Positions 8,413-15,732 of a DNA stretch of 20,282 nt are shown here, in pieces. The position numbers were made by a program, and so were the translations under genes. The stretch spans positions 1 through 20,282 of the forward strand of contig JANYKY010000520.1 in NCBI GenBank assembly GCA_025357975.1, written 5' to 3'. The notes beneath the pieces are model-generated. The model searched no databases. It was not told where the DNA came from and was given only the letters and a program-made list of their open reading frames with translations. Each line of letters opens with the position of its first letter. The first letter of the stretch is position 1. Source of the DNA: Gemmatimonadaceae bacterium (GTDB taxonomy: Bacteria; Gemmatimonadota; Gemmatimonadetes; Gemmatimonadales; Gemmatimonadaceae).

Positions 8413-9854
8413 TGAACTCCTGGAAGGGCGCATCGGCCCGGCAGTGGGCGTTGTGGTTCGTTTTGCTCGCCGTCGCTACAACGGGACTTTTTCTTCTTCG
8501 CGGACGACTCGACAAGGCGCATTTTGCGCTGGTGTTTCTGCTCGTTGTGCTTGGCGGAAGCGCCGCCGGAGGACGCCTTCTTGGCATCACGTTGGCGGGC
8601 GTTGCGTTTCTTGTCTTCGACATTGGATTTGTTCCGCCCTACTACACAATGCAGGTGACCGATCCGTTCGACTGGATAATTCTTTTCGTTTTCCTTGCCA
8701 CCGGCGTGATCGCCGCCGAGCTGATGGAGAGGCAGCGAAGGGAAGCTGAAGTCGCGCGAGAGAGAACATCCGAAATCGACCGCATTGCAACTCTTGGCGC
8801 CGAGACGCTCAACGCTCCCCGGCCTGAGGATGCGCTGAAGGCAATTGCCGATGTGATCAGGCAATCGATGCACACCGATGAATGCGACATCTCGTTGACC
8901 GATTCCCGCGTGACGAACGTGCTCTCGCCAGATGACTCACGAGACGTTCCGCTGTTGCCTACGCGTTTCATGCGGATCCCTCTACGCATTCGCGACGCGA
9001 CCGTCGGCACGCTCACGCTGAGATCGAAGCGGCCGTTCCTCCTGTCGCGCGACCAGGAACGCGTCCTCAGCGCACTCAGCTACTACGCCGCCCTCGGAGT
9101 CGAGCGAGTCCGTCTGGCGTCAGCCGAGAGCGAAGCCGAATCGCTGCGGCGCGCCGACAGGTTGAAGGATGCACTTCTCGCGTCGGTGTCACACGACCTT
9201 CGAACTCCGCTAACCACGATCAAGGGGATTGCAAACGAGATCGCGCGCGGCGGTGATTCGGAGCGCGCGTATGTAATAGAAGAGGAGGCCGATCGGTTGA
9301 CTGCGCTCGTGGATGACTTGCTCGACCTGTCGCAGCTTGCAGCCGGCGAGATGGACGTCAATTCCGAGGTCAACACGGCGGACGACGTGATCGGCGCAGC
9401 GCTCCAGCGAGTCGAATCTTCCTATCCGCATCGCTCGATCGAGACCGAGCTGAAAGGGCCGTGGACCGAGCTCGTTGGACGCTTCGATTTCGTGCACACG
9501 ATGAGAATTCTCACCAATCTGCTGGACAATGCCTCGAAGTACGCTCCTCACGGAACTCCGGTGCGCATGACGGTCTGGCGCGCAAACAATGAATTGAATT
9601 TTTCCGTCGACAACGGTGGAAATCCGGTTCCGGAAGACGAAAGGGAGCGAATTTTCGAGCCGTTCTTCCGCGGCTCGTTACGGCGTGGCGAGGCACGTGG
9701 CACAGGCCTTGGGCTATCCATCGCGCGACGACTCGCCCAGTTGCAGGGCGGCCGACTCATCTACGCGCCGAATTCAGAGTCGGCAAGCCGATTCGTGTTG
9801 ACACTCCCGGCAGCAGACGTACCGGCGATGGAGATCGTAGCTCGATCCTTGTGA
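8409..9854 (+). CDS. kdpD: Shortened KdpD-type sensor histidine kinase
   Basis: Inner-membrane histidine kinase of 481 residues. Residues 12-105 form four close membrane segments including FDIGFVPPYYTMQVTDPFDW, characteristic of the KdpD transmembrane domain (DUF4118). A GAF-like region follows (about 125-240), then a HisKA domain with His262 in ASVSHDLRTPLTTIKG, and a HATPase domain with the N box NLLDNASKY (370-378), DNGGNP (401-406) and GTGLGLSIARRL (431-442). The classical ~890-residue KdpD has a large cytoplasmic N-terminal KdpD/universal-stress part with a Walker ATP site; that part is absent here. The gene overlaps kdpE by 4 nt, so the pair is co-expressed. The signal sensed is likely potassium or ionic status, by inference. 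Confidence 0.87.
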   Translation: MMNSWKGASARQWALWFVLLAVATTGLFLLRGRLDKAHFALVFLLVVLGGSAAGGRLLGITLAGVAFLVFDIGFVPPYYTMQVTDPFDWIILFVFLATGVIAAELMERQRREAEVARERTSEIDRIATLGAETLNAPRPEDALKAIADVIRQSMHTDECDISLTDSRVTNVLSPDDSRDVPLLPTRFMRIPLRIRDATVGTLTLRSKRPFLLSRDQERVLSALSYYAALGVERVRLASAESEAESLRRADRLKDALLASVSHDLRTPLTTIKGIANEIARGGDSERAYVIEEEADRLTALVDDLLDLSQLAAGEMDVNSEVNTADDVIGAALQRVESSYPHRSIETELKGPWTELVGRFDFVHTMRILTNLLDNASKYAPHGTPVRMTVWRANNELNFSVDNGGNPVPEDERERIFEPFFRGSLRRGEARGTGLGLSIARRLAQLQGGRLIYAPNSESASRFVLTLPAADVPAMEIVARSL

Positions 9855-9896
9855 AATCCTTGTGCCCAAGGGGCATCGCCTTGTGACTTCCTTACG
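9847..9896 (+). promoter_or_regulatory. Phased CCTTGTG direct repeats, candidate KdpE operator
   Basis: The 7-mer CCTTGTG occurs at 9847, 9858 and 9879, with a degenerate copy CCTTACG at 9890. Start-to-start spacings are 11, 21 and 11 bp, so all copies face the same side of the helix; the first two share the longer TCCTTGTG. Two 7-bp direct repeats with a 4-bp spacer is the layout bound by OmpR/PhoB-type regulators. The array begins in the last codons of kdpD and lies 33 nt before the nearest kimA start. A TGCCC-AAG-GGGCA dyad (9863-9875) lies inside it. Binding by the adjacent KdpE is inference. Confidence 0.5.
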
Positions 9897-9928
9897 GGAG
9901 AGGACTTAGCGTTCAGGCTCGACAGCCG

Positions 9929-11944
9929 ATGCCCCTTCGAAACCCGATTCGGTGGCAAACGGAAACCCGGATACCGTCGATGCCGTCAGCTTACACCCAT
10001 TTCAAACACGTCGTTTTCGGACGCCCGCTGGCCAGCGAGCGGCTCGAACACGAGCGCCTCAACAAGAAAACTGCGCTGGCAGTCCTGTCTTCCGATGCGA
10101 TCTCATCGGTTGCTTACGCCACCGATCAGATTCTCTTCGTTCTTGGCGGCGCCATCGGCATGACAGCCGTTGCCTACGTGCTGCCAATCTCGGCCGTGAT
10201 CGTCGGGCTGCTCGTACTCGTTGGATTGTCGTACAGGCAGACAATTTTCGCGTACCCCAATGGCGGCGGCTCCTACACTGTCGCGAAGGAAAACCTCGGC
10301 GATATGCCCGGCCTGGTGGCAGCCGCTGCTCTGCTTACCGACTACATCCTCACCGTCGCGGTGTCGATTTCAGGCGGCGTCGCCGCAATCACGTCGGCGT
10401 ATCCGGCATTGGTGCCTCACACTGTGGTGATCTGCTCGCTGTCGATCTTTCTTCTCGCGACGGTCAATCTTCGAGGCGTTCGAGAATCGGGCGCAGCGTT
10501 CAGCCTGCCCACGTACGCCTTCATCGTCATGATGTTGACGCTCATCGGATTCGGCGCATTCAGGTACTGGACTGGGCATGAATTGGCACCGTTGTCGGGT
10601 GCGCTTAAAGTCGATCCCGTTTCAGCGCAATCCGGCGGCAGATTTTCTCCCATCACTGGATTCGCGCTCGCGTACCTGCTGCTTCGCGGTTTCGCCGAAG
10701 GCTGCGCCGCGATGACGGGAACTGAAGCTATCTCGAATGGAGTGATGGCGTTCAAGGCTCCCGCCCAGAAAAATGCGGCGGCAACGCTTGGCTGGATGGT
10801 AGCGATTCTGGCTGCGTTCTTTCTTGGTGTTTCGTTTCTCGCGCACCACTATCACGTGATGCCCACGACCAGCGAGACCGTGCTTTCGATTCTCGGCCAT
10901 CATATTTTTGGCGGCGGCCCGCTTTATTACGCTCTCCAGTACACGACGTTCGCTGTGCTGGTGCTCGCTGCAAATACCGCGTTCGCTGACTTTCCGCGCC
11001 TTGCAGGAATTCTGGCAAATGACAAGTACATGCCGCGCCAGCTCGCCGCACGCGGAGACCGCCTTGCATTCTCGAACGGCATCATTATGCTCGCCCTCGT
11101 CGCGTGGCTTCTGGTCTGGCTCTTCAAGGGCAATACAAATGCTCTCGTGCCGCTGTATGCTATCGGCGTATTCGTATGCTTCACGTTGTCACAGGCCGGC
11201 ATGGTCGTACACTGGCGCAACACGCGCGAGCCAGGCTGGATATGGAAAGCATGGCTGAATGGAATCGGCGCTGTCGCGACAGCTCTCGTCTCACTCATCC
11301 AGATCGTCACGAAGTTCACCAGCGGCGGCTGGATCATCGCGCTCATTATTCCAGCGATCATTTTCCTGCTTCGCGCAATTCACAAGCACTATGTCGAATT
11401 CGCTGAAGACACGCGGTTTCTCGGTCAGAGTCCGATCAATCCACTTCATCACACGGTGATTGTGCCCGTGAATGGAATCAGCAAGGCAACCTCTGGCGCA
11501 CTCGTCTATGCGACCACGATATCTGACGAAGTGGTTGCGGTTTATATAGAAGTCGACAAGCGCGACACGCTGCGCATCGAGCAGGAGTGGGAAGCGTGGG
11601 ACATCGGCGTTCCCCTCGTGGTCGTTCCGTCTCCGTATCGATCGATCCTCAAGCCGCTCGTCGAATACGTGGAAAACCTTCGAATGGTCACGCCTGGTGA
11701 GCTCGTCACCATCGTGGTTCCAGAAATCGTGCCGAAGCGGTGGTGGGAACATCTTCTTCACAACAAGACGGCTCTCTACATCCGCACAGCGTTTCTGTTC
11801 AAACCCAACGTCGTCGTCACCGCGATTCCCTATCTGGTCGGGCACGCCTACCGCATTCGCGACTGGATGGACCACGACGAAGATCTGGACGAGGGTCCCG
11901 ACGAAGAGAACTCCGTTGCGAGCGAGAGTGCAACTGCTGCCTAG
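9929..11944 (+). CDS. kimA: KimA-type potassium importer (APC superfamily)
   Basis: Membrane potassium/proton symporter of the KUP-related KimA (YdaO) group. Many blocks match Bacillus KimA as I know it: LSSDAISSVAYATDQIL, SYRQTIFAYPNGGGSY, LLTDYILTVAVSISGG, GTEAISN, LVLAANTAFADFPRLA and GDRLAFSNGII. The three acidic residues important in KimA appear kept: Asp56, Asp138 and Glu266, counted from the ATG at 9929. About 12 membrane segments reach residue ~485. A cytoplasmic C-terminal universal-stress-like domain follows (VIVPVNGISKATSGALVYA onward), then an acidic tail. The start could also be ATG 9980, which lines up better with the KimA N-terminus (YTHFKHVVFGRPL); neither has a clear ribosome site. 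Generic databases may label it an amino-acid permease. No c-di-AMP riboswitch fits in the 74-nt leader gap. Confidence 0.88.
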   Translation: MPLRNPIRWQTETRIPSMPSAYTHFKHVVFGRPLASERLEHERLNKKTALAVLSSDAISSVAYATDQILFVLGGAIGMTAVAYVLPISAVIVGLLVLVGLSYRQTIFAYPNGGGSYTVAKENLGDMPGLVAAAALLTDYILTVAVSISGGVAAITSAYPALVPHTVVICSLSIFLLATVNLRGVRESGAAFSLPTYAFIVMMLTLIGFGAFRYWTGHELAPLSGALKVDPVSAQSGGRFSPITGFALAYLLLRGFAEGCAAMTGTEAISNGVMAFKAPAQKNAAATLGWMVAILAAFFLGVSFLAHHYHVMPTTSETVLSILGHHIFGGGPLYYALQYTTFAVLVLAANTAFADFPRLAGILANDKYMPRQLAARGDRLAFSNGIIMLALVAWLLVWLFKGNTNALVPLYAIGVFVCFTLSQAGMVVHWRNTREPGWIWKAWLNGIGAVATALVSLIQIVTKFTSGGWIIALIIPAIIFLLRAIHKHYVEFAEDTRFLGQSPINPLHHTVIVPVNGISKATSGALVYATTISDEVVAVYIEVDKRDTLRIEQEWEAWDIGVPLVVVPSPYRSILKPLVEYVENLRMVTPGELVTIVVPEIVPKRWWEHLLHNKTALYIRTAFLFKPNVVVTAIPYLVGHAYRIRDWMDHDEDLDEGPDEENSVASESATAA

Positions 11945-12070
11945 TGCAGCGGCGGTATTTCCGGCCATTTTGCAACGAAGAGCCGCCGACTCGGGCAGCG
12001 AAATCGCGTAACGCTGGCTCTCTCCATGCTAGGTTGAGTCGCCGAGACCACATTCTTCCGAGCTCCTATC

Positions 12071-13462
12071 ATGTCCACTGCGACTTCAGGCAACGCGCAG
12101 CTACTCTATCTGCTGCACCAGGATCCAACCGAGCTGATGGAAGCACTTTCGCAGCTCCGTGCGGAAGACATCGCCGAGGGCCTGCGAGATCTTCCGCCTG
12201 AGGCGGCGGCGAAGGTGATGGCTGCGATGCCGTTCGATCGTGCCGTGGAGGTATTCGACGAGCCGGAGATTGCCAGCAGGCGCTGCAGCATGCTCCTCAC
12301 CATGAAGGATGAGGATGCCGGCGAGTTGATCGACGCGATGTCTTCAGATCAGCAGGCAGATCTTTTCCGTGAAATCCCGGAGCGAGAGAGAAGCAGGATG
12401 TTGAAGTTGCTTCCCGATCCCACCCGTGAGTCGCTGAAGCATCTGCTGAAGTACTCGCCTGATACCGCCGGCGGAATCATGACCACGGAATTCACGAGCA
12501 TCCCCTCGAACTGGAAGGTCGAGCGGGCTCTCGAATTTGTGAGTGAAGTGGCTCGCGCAAAAGAAACTATTTACGTCATCTACGTGATCGATCCGGCCAC
12601 CGACACTCTCGTCAGGGTTTTGCCGCTTCGTGAGTTGCTGGCTTCTCCGCGCACTGCGGCTGTTATGGAAATCGGGCCCCGCCGCCAGCCGCTGACTGTT
12701 CACGCGGACACAGACAGAGAAGACGTCGCGAAGGTCATCTCGAAATACAACCTGCTTGCGGTTCCCGTGGTGGACGACGCGATGCACGTGCTCGGGATCG
12801 TAACCGTCGACGATATCATCGATACGCTGGTCAAGGAGCAGACCGAAGACGCGCAGAAGTTCGGCGGTATGGAGGCGCTCGACGCTCCCTACATGGAGAT
12901 CGGCTTCGTCTCGATGATAAAGAAGCGCGCGGGTTGGCTCTGCGCTCTTTTTCTGAGTGAAATGCTGACCGCTACCGCGATGCAGCGCTTTCAGGGGGAA
13001 ATCGAAAAAGCAGCTGTGCTCGCGATGTTCATTCCGCTTGTGATGAGCTCCGGCGGGAACTCGGGATCGCAGGCGACGTCATTGGTGATTCGCGCGCTTG
13101 CGTTGCGGGAGCTCAAGCTGAAGGACTGGTGGCGAATCGCAATCCGCGAGCTTCCCACTGGCCTGACGCTTGGGTTGATACTGGGCATCATCGGGTTCAC
13201 GAGAATAGTGCTGTGGCAGCATCTTCACATCTTCAGCTATGGGCCGCACTATCTTCTCGTCGCGCTGACAGTGGGGCTCGCGTTGATCGGCATCGTCGCG
13301 TTTGGATCGCTCGCCGGGTCTATGCTGCCATTTCTCTTGAAGCGGGTGGGATTTGACCCGGCCAGCGCGTCAGCTCCGTTTGTCGCAACGCTTGTGGACG
13401 TCAGTGGTCTCGTGATCTACTTCTCGGTCGCAGTTCTGATTCTCAAAGGGACACTTCTGTAG
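12071..13462 (+). CDS. mgtE: Magnesium channel MgtE
   Basis: Mg2+ channel/transporter of 463 residues with the normal MgtE layout: a helical, acidic N domain (about 20-125), a CBS pair (about 130-255, with YSPDTAGGIMTTEF at its start and LLAVPVVDDAMHVLGIVTVDDIID in the second CBS), a plug/linker, and a membrane domain from about residue 285. The membrane part shows SGGNSGSQATSLVIRA and FVATLVDVSGLVIYF, where Asp443 corresponds to the pore Mg2+-binding aspartate of Thermus MgtE. Gating by cytosolic Mg2+ through the N and CBS domains is known for the family. The 126-nt gap before it (11945-12070) has no terminator or promoter I can support. Its TAG stop directly abuts the next start. Confidence 0.96.
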   Translation: MSTATSGNAQLLYLLHQDPTELMEALSQLRAEDIAEGLRDLPPEAAAKVMAAMPFDRAVEVFDEPEIASRRCSMLLTMKDEDAGELIDAMSSDQQADLFREIPERERSRMLKLLPDPTRESLKHLLKYSPDTAGGIMTTEFTSIPSNWKVERALEFVSEVARAKETIYVIYVIDPATDTLVRVLPLRELLASPRTAAVMEIGPRRQPLTVHADTDREDVAKVISKYNLLAVPVVDDAMHVLGIVTVDDIIDTLVKEQTEDAQKFGGMEALDAPYMEIGFVSMIKKRAGWLCALFLSEMLTATAMQRFQGEIEKAAVLAMFIPLVMSSGGNSGSQATSLVIRALALRELKLKDWWRIAIRELPTGLTLGLILGIIGFTRIVLWQHLHIFSYGPHYLLVALTVGLALIGIVAFGSLAGSMLPFLLKRVGFDPASASAPFVATLVDVSGLVIYFSVAVLILKGTLL

Positions 13463-13978
13463 TTGAGAATAGTCGCGGGGAAGTTTGCGGGGCGTGACCT
13501 GACGTCGCCTCAGGGCTCGCGCGTCCGCCCCACTGCTGAGCACGTGAGGGCAAGCCTCCTTGACATGTTGCGGGTGGATGTGGTCAACGCGCGCGTTCTG
13601 GACCTTTTCGCAGGGACCGGCGCGCTTGGTCTCGAAGCGATCTCGCGTGGCGCAAAGTCGGCTGATTTTGTCGAAACGAGACCCGACAGCCTGCATTCGT
13701 TACGCGCCAATATCGCCGCGCTGAGGTTGATAAAAACCACTCGCGTCTTCAAGCGCGATGCGGTCCCGTTTGCAGAGGCGCTCGAAGAAGACCGTTACGA
13801 GGTTGCCTTTGCCGACCCGCCGTACGGTTCACGCATGCTCGACCGAATCGTTGAGAGCTGGCGGATTCGGCGGTTCTCCCGGATTCTCGCCCTGGAGCAC
13901 GACATTACTCACGACCTGCCCGACGGCGGGATTTGCCGAAAGTTCGATACTGCCGCGGTCACCATCTACAGGCTCTGA
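13463..13978 (+). CDS. rsmD: 16S rRNA (guanine966-N2)-methyltransferase RsmD
   Basis: S-adenosylmethionine-dependent methylase of helix 31 of 16S rRNA; 171 residues, slightly short for the family. The N-terminus MRIVAGKFAGRDL...VRPTAEHVRASLLDML is the standard RsmD opening and fixes the TTG start at 13463. The SAM site is LDLFAGTGALGLEA (46-59) with the acidic loop ending FVETRP, and the catalytic motif is DPPY (118-121). The start codon follows the mgtE stop with no gap (TAG|TTG), and an AAAGGGA sequence sits about 11 nt upstream inside mgtE, so expression probably depends on mgtE translation. The last 150 nt are overlapped on the other strand by the end of the BlaI-type gene. Confidence 0.95.
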   Translation: MRIVAGKFAGRDLTSPQGSRVRPTAEHVRASLLDMLRVDVVNARVLDLFAGTGALGLEAISRGAKSADFVETRPDSLHSLRANIAALRLIKTTRVFKRDAVPFAEALEEDRYEVAFADPPYGSRMLDRIVESWRIRRFSRILALEHDITHDLPDGGICRKFDTAAVTIYRL

Positions 13979-14446
13979 CGGGCCCACGTAATGAGGTCCA
14001 GCCGGTACCTGGACCTTCTTTTTCTTCGGCTTGATTTTCTTCGGCCCAACGTCGACGCTCACTTTACCCTTCGCCAGCTCGCGACGGATTCGCTTCAGTT
14101 CTTTCCGCGTAACCATTTTCTGCTGCGCCAGGTAGCGGACAAGTTGCTCCGGCGACCCTTCGAAGAACGAATCGACCACCCGGCAAATTGCCGCCTTGGT
14201 CGCTTGGGAGCGGCCGAGTAGGGGGGAGTACCTGTGAACGCGGCCTTCCTCTTCGTGACTGACGTACCCTTTGCTTTCGAGGTTTCGAAGAATCGTCAGA
14301 ACGGTCGTGTAAGCGAGCTCAGCGGCGAGCTTTCTCCTTACCTCGGCCACAGTTCCAGACCCGGCTATCCAAAGGGCGCGCATGATCTCAGCCTCGCGCT
14401 CGCCCAGTGCCGGACCATCGGTACCGGGCTTTGCAACTATGGTCAT
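13829..14446 (-). CDS. BlaI/MecI-type repressor with an extended C-terminal tail
   Basis: Winged-helix repressor of the Penicillinase_R family: GEREAEIMRALWIAGSGTVAEV (helix start), LAYTTVLTILRNLESKGYVSHEEEGRVHRYSPL (recognition helix and wing), then the dimerisation helices through ELKRIRRELAKGK. Numbered from ATG 14446 the protein has 205 residues; an upstream in-frame ATG at 14470 would give 213. Neither start has a clear ribosome site. BlaI proteins are usually near 125 residues; here a Lys-rich linker (KKIKPKKKK) and about 80 further residues follow. The last 49 of these are read antisense to the 3' end of rsmD and look low-complexity and unconstrained. No BlaR1/M56 sensor protease is present in the window. 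Target genes unknown; autoregulation is suggested by dyads at its start. Confidence 0.85.
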   Translation of the reverse strand: MTIVAKPGTDGPALGEREAEIMRALWIAGSGTVAEVRRKLAAELAYTTVLTILRNLESKGYVSHEEEGRVHRYSPLLGRSQATKAAICRVVDSFFEGSPEQLVRYLAQQKMVTRKELKRIRRELAKGKVSVDVGPKKIKPKKKKVQVPAGPHYVGPSEPVDGDRGSIELSANPAVGQVVSNVVLQGENPGEPPNPPALNDSVEHA

Positions 14447-14450
14447 AGTA
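14435..14450. promoter_or_regulatory. Dyad operator candidate 1 over the repressor start codon
   Basis: A-ACTATG-GT-CATAGT-A: a perfect 6-bp inverted repeat with a 2-nt centre. It fits the pattern AACTA-N6-TAGTA and covers the ATG at 14446. TA-rich dyads of this size are typical BlaI/MecI-family operators. Shares its pattern and size with the dyad at 14503-14518. Confidence 0.5.
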
Positions 14451-14502
14451 GAGAACTTATGTGAGGGCATGGGGATATCAAGAAGCTTGTAGAGGATCGC
14501 AC

Positions 14503-14518
14503 AACTAGGCAGCTAGTA
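14503..14518. promoter_or_regulatory. Dyad operator candidate 2 upstream of the repressor gene
   Basis: A-ACTAG-GCAG-CTAGT-A: a perfect 5-bp inverted repeat that again gives AACTA-N6-TAGTA, centred 68 bp from the first dyad. It lies in the 116-nt gap between ackA and the ATG at 14446. A weak promoter-like TTGTGC (minus strand, 14504-14499) overlaps its edge. Binding is not shown. Confidence 0.5.
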
Positions 14519-14530
14519 CACGCCCTTCGG

Positions 14531-14547
14531 AAAATTGCTCCGAGCAA
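14531..14547 (-). terminator. Small hairpin plus T-run after ackA
   Basis: On the minus strand, TTGCT-CGG-AGCAA is followed directly by TTTT, starting 15 nt after the ackA stop. The stem is short (5 bp, extendable to 6 with a 1-nt loop) and not GC-rich, so termination may be partial. It would separate xfp-ackA from the downstream repressor gene. Confidence 0.45.
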
Positions 14548-14562
14548 CAGGATCGCGGGTCG

Positions 14563-15732
14563 TCAGTTTCCGAGCGATAGCCTGGTACGCGACATAGCCG
14601 AAAAACTGTCGCAGGCGATTATCCAGTTCTCTTCCGCAGGGATGACCATTGTAGAGATTCTTGCGCCCGAGCGGGATATGATTCGCTCGCGAGCTCCGTC
14701 TCGGTTCAGGGTGGCGTTAAGGTCGACCCCAAGAAAGCCCAGCCCGCTCGCAATGTCCGCGCGAATGCGGGGCGAATGCTCGCCAATGCCACCGGCGAAA
14801 ACGAGGGCGTCGAGCCCGTCCATCGAGGCCGCCATTGCCCCGATTCCTTTCCTTACATGATGCACGAACACATCGATTGCCAGCCGGGCACGCTCATTCC
14901 CGCCGTCGGCCGATTCAAGAATCTCACGCATGTCCCCTGTCGTTCCAGAGAGTCCGGCCAACCCTGAATTGTGGTTGAGCATCTGATCGAGCGTGTCAAC
15001 GGTTTCTCCGCCGTGACGCAACAAATGGATCAAAATTCCAGGATCGACAGCTCCGGAGCGCCGCGCCATCGGAATACCATCCATGGGAGTAAAACCCATA
15101 GTCGTATCGACAGAGCGACCATTCCGAACAGCGGCGAGAGAGCAGCCGCTTCCAAGGTGACACGTGACAACGCGAAAAGAGCGATCGCGCGCGCTGTTCA
15201 GGCGAGCCGCGCGGTGAGATGTATAGCGGTGGCTCAAGCCGTGAAATCCGAACCGTCGAATTCCCTGCTCAACCCACGCCTGCGGACCCGGATAGGTGTA
15301 TGCGGCTGGGGCCAAAGACTTATGGAACTCCGTGTCGAACATTGCGATCTGAGGCATGTTCGCGTCGAGTGTTTTCGAGACGGACTCGATTGCGGCGAGA
15401 GCAGCAGCATTGTGCGCGGGCGCATACTCTGACACGCGAGCGAGTTGTTCCCGAATTTCGCTCGTGATTCTTGTTGGCTCGCGAAGCTCAGCTCCTCCGA
15501 AAACAACCCGATGGCCCACGACATCGATCGAAGCTGGACCATCGATGACGCGGTCGGGGCCGGTCCACATGTCCGTTATCAGTGCCTCGACATCACCACC
15601 CGATTTCTGCTCTTTTTCCCAGACCACGCCAGCCGGCGCGTCCCCTTCTGCGCCCGCGCTCTCAAGCTTGAACAGAGAGGCCTTTAAGCTGCTCGATCCT
15701 GCGTTCAAGACGAGAATGTTCAGGAAGGCCAC
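14563..15732 (-). CDS. ackA: Acetate kinase AckA
   Basis: Transfers phosphate between acetyl phosphate and ADP, giving acetate and ATP in the cytoplasm. The 389 residues match the family length. Key residues by eye against the archaeal/bacterial family: Asn10 in [10 protein letters not shown], Arg75 in GHRVVFGG, Asp133 in FDTEFH, His164 in GFHGLSHRY, Arg225 in [10 protein letters not shown], and Glu in the C-terminal PAEENWIIA. The nucleotide-site glycine segments [11 protein letters not shown] and [11 protein letters not shown] are present. GTG start at 15732 lies 13 nt inside the xfp end, so the two genes are one coupled operon. No phosphotransacetylase gene is seen nearby; acetyl phosphate supply from Xfp is the natural reading. 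Confidence 0.96.
   Translation of the reverse strand: MAFLNILVLNAGSSSLKASLFKLESAGAEGDAPAGVVWEKEQKSGGDVEALITDMWTGPDRVIDGPASIDVVGHRVVFGGAELREPTRITSEIREQLARVSEYAPAHNAAALAAIESVSKTLDANMPQIAMFDTEFHKSLAPAAYTYPGPQAWVEQGIRRFGFHGLSHRYTSHRAARLNSARDRSFRVVTCHLGSGCSLAAVRNGRSVDTTMGFTPMDGIPMARRSGAVDPGILIHLLRHGGETVDTLDQMLNHNSGLAGLSGTTGDMREILESADGGNERARLAIDVFVHHVRKGIGAMAASMDGLDALVFAGGIGEHSPRIRADIASGLGFLGVDLNATLNRDGARERIISRSGARISTMVIPAEENWIIACDSFSAMSRTRLSLGN

Noticed and set aside
9863..9875. TGCCC-AAG-GGGCA hairpin as a terminator after kdpD
   Set aside because: No T-run follows, the stem is only 5 bp, and it is embedded in the direct-repeat array; more likely part of or incidental to the operator.
9855..9928. 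c-di-AMP (ydaO) riboswitch before kimA
   Set aside because: The 74-nt gap is too short for that riboswitch and shows none of its paired elements.
11291..11968. 225-codon minus-strand frame antisense to kimA
   Set aside because: Composition mirrors the transporter codons; no motif or ribosome site, and no room for a separate gene.
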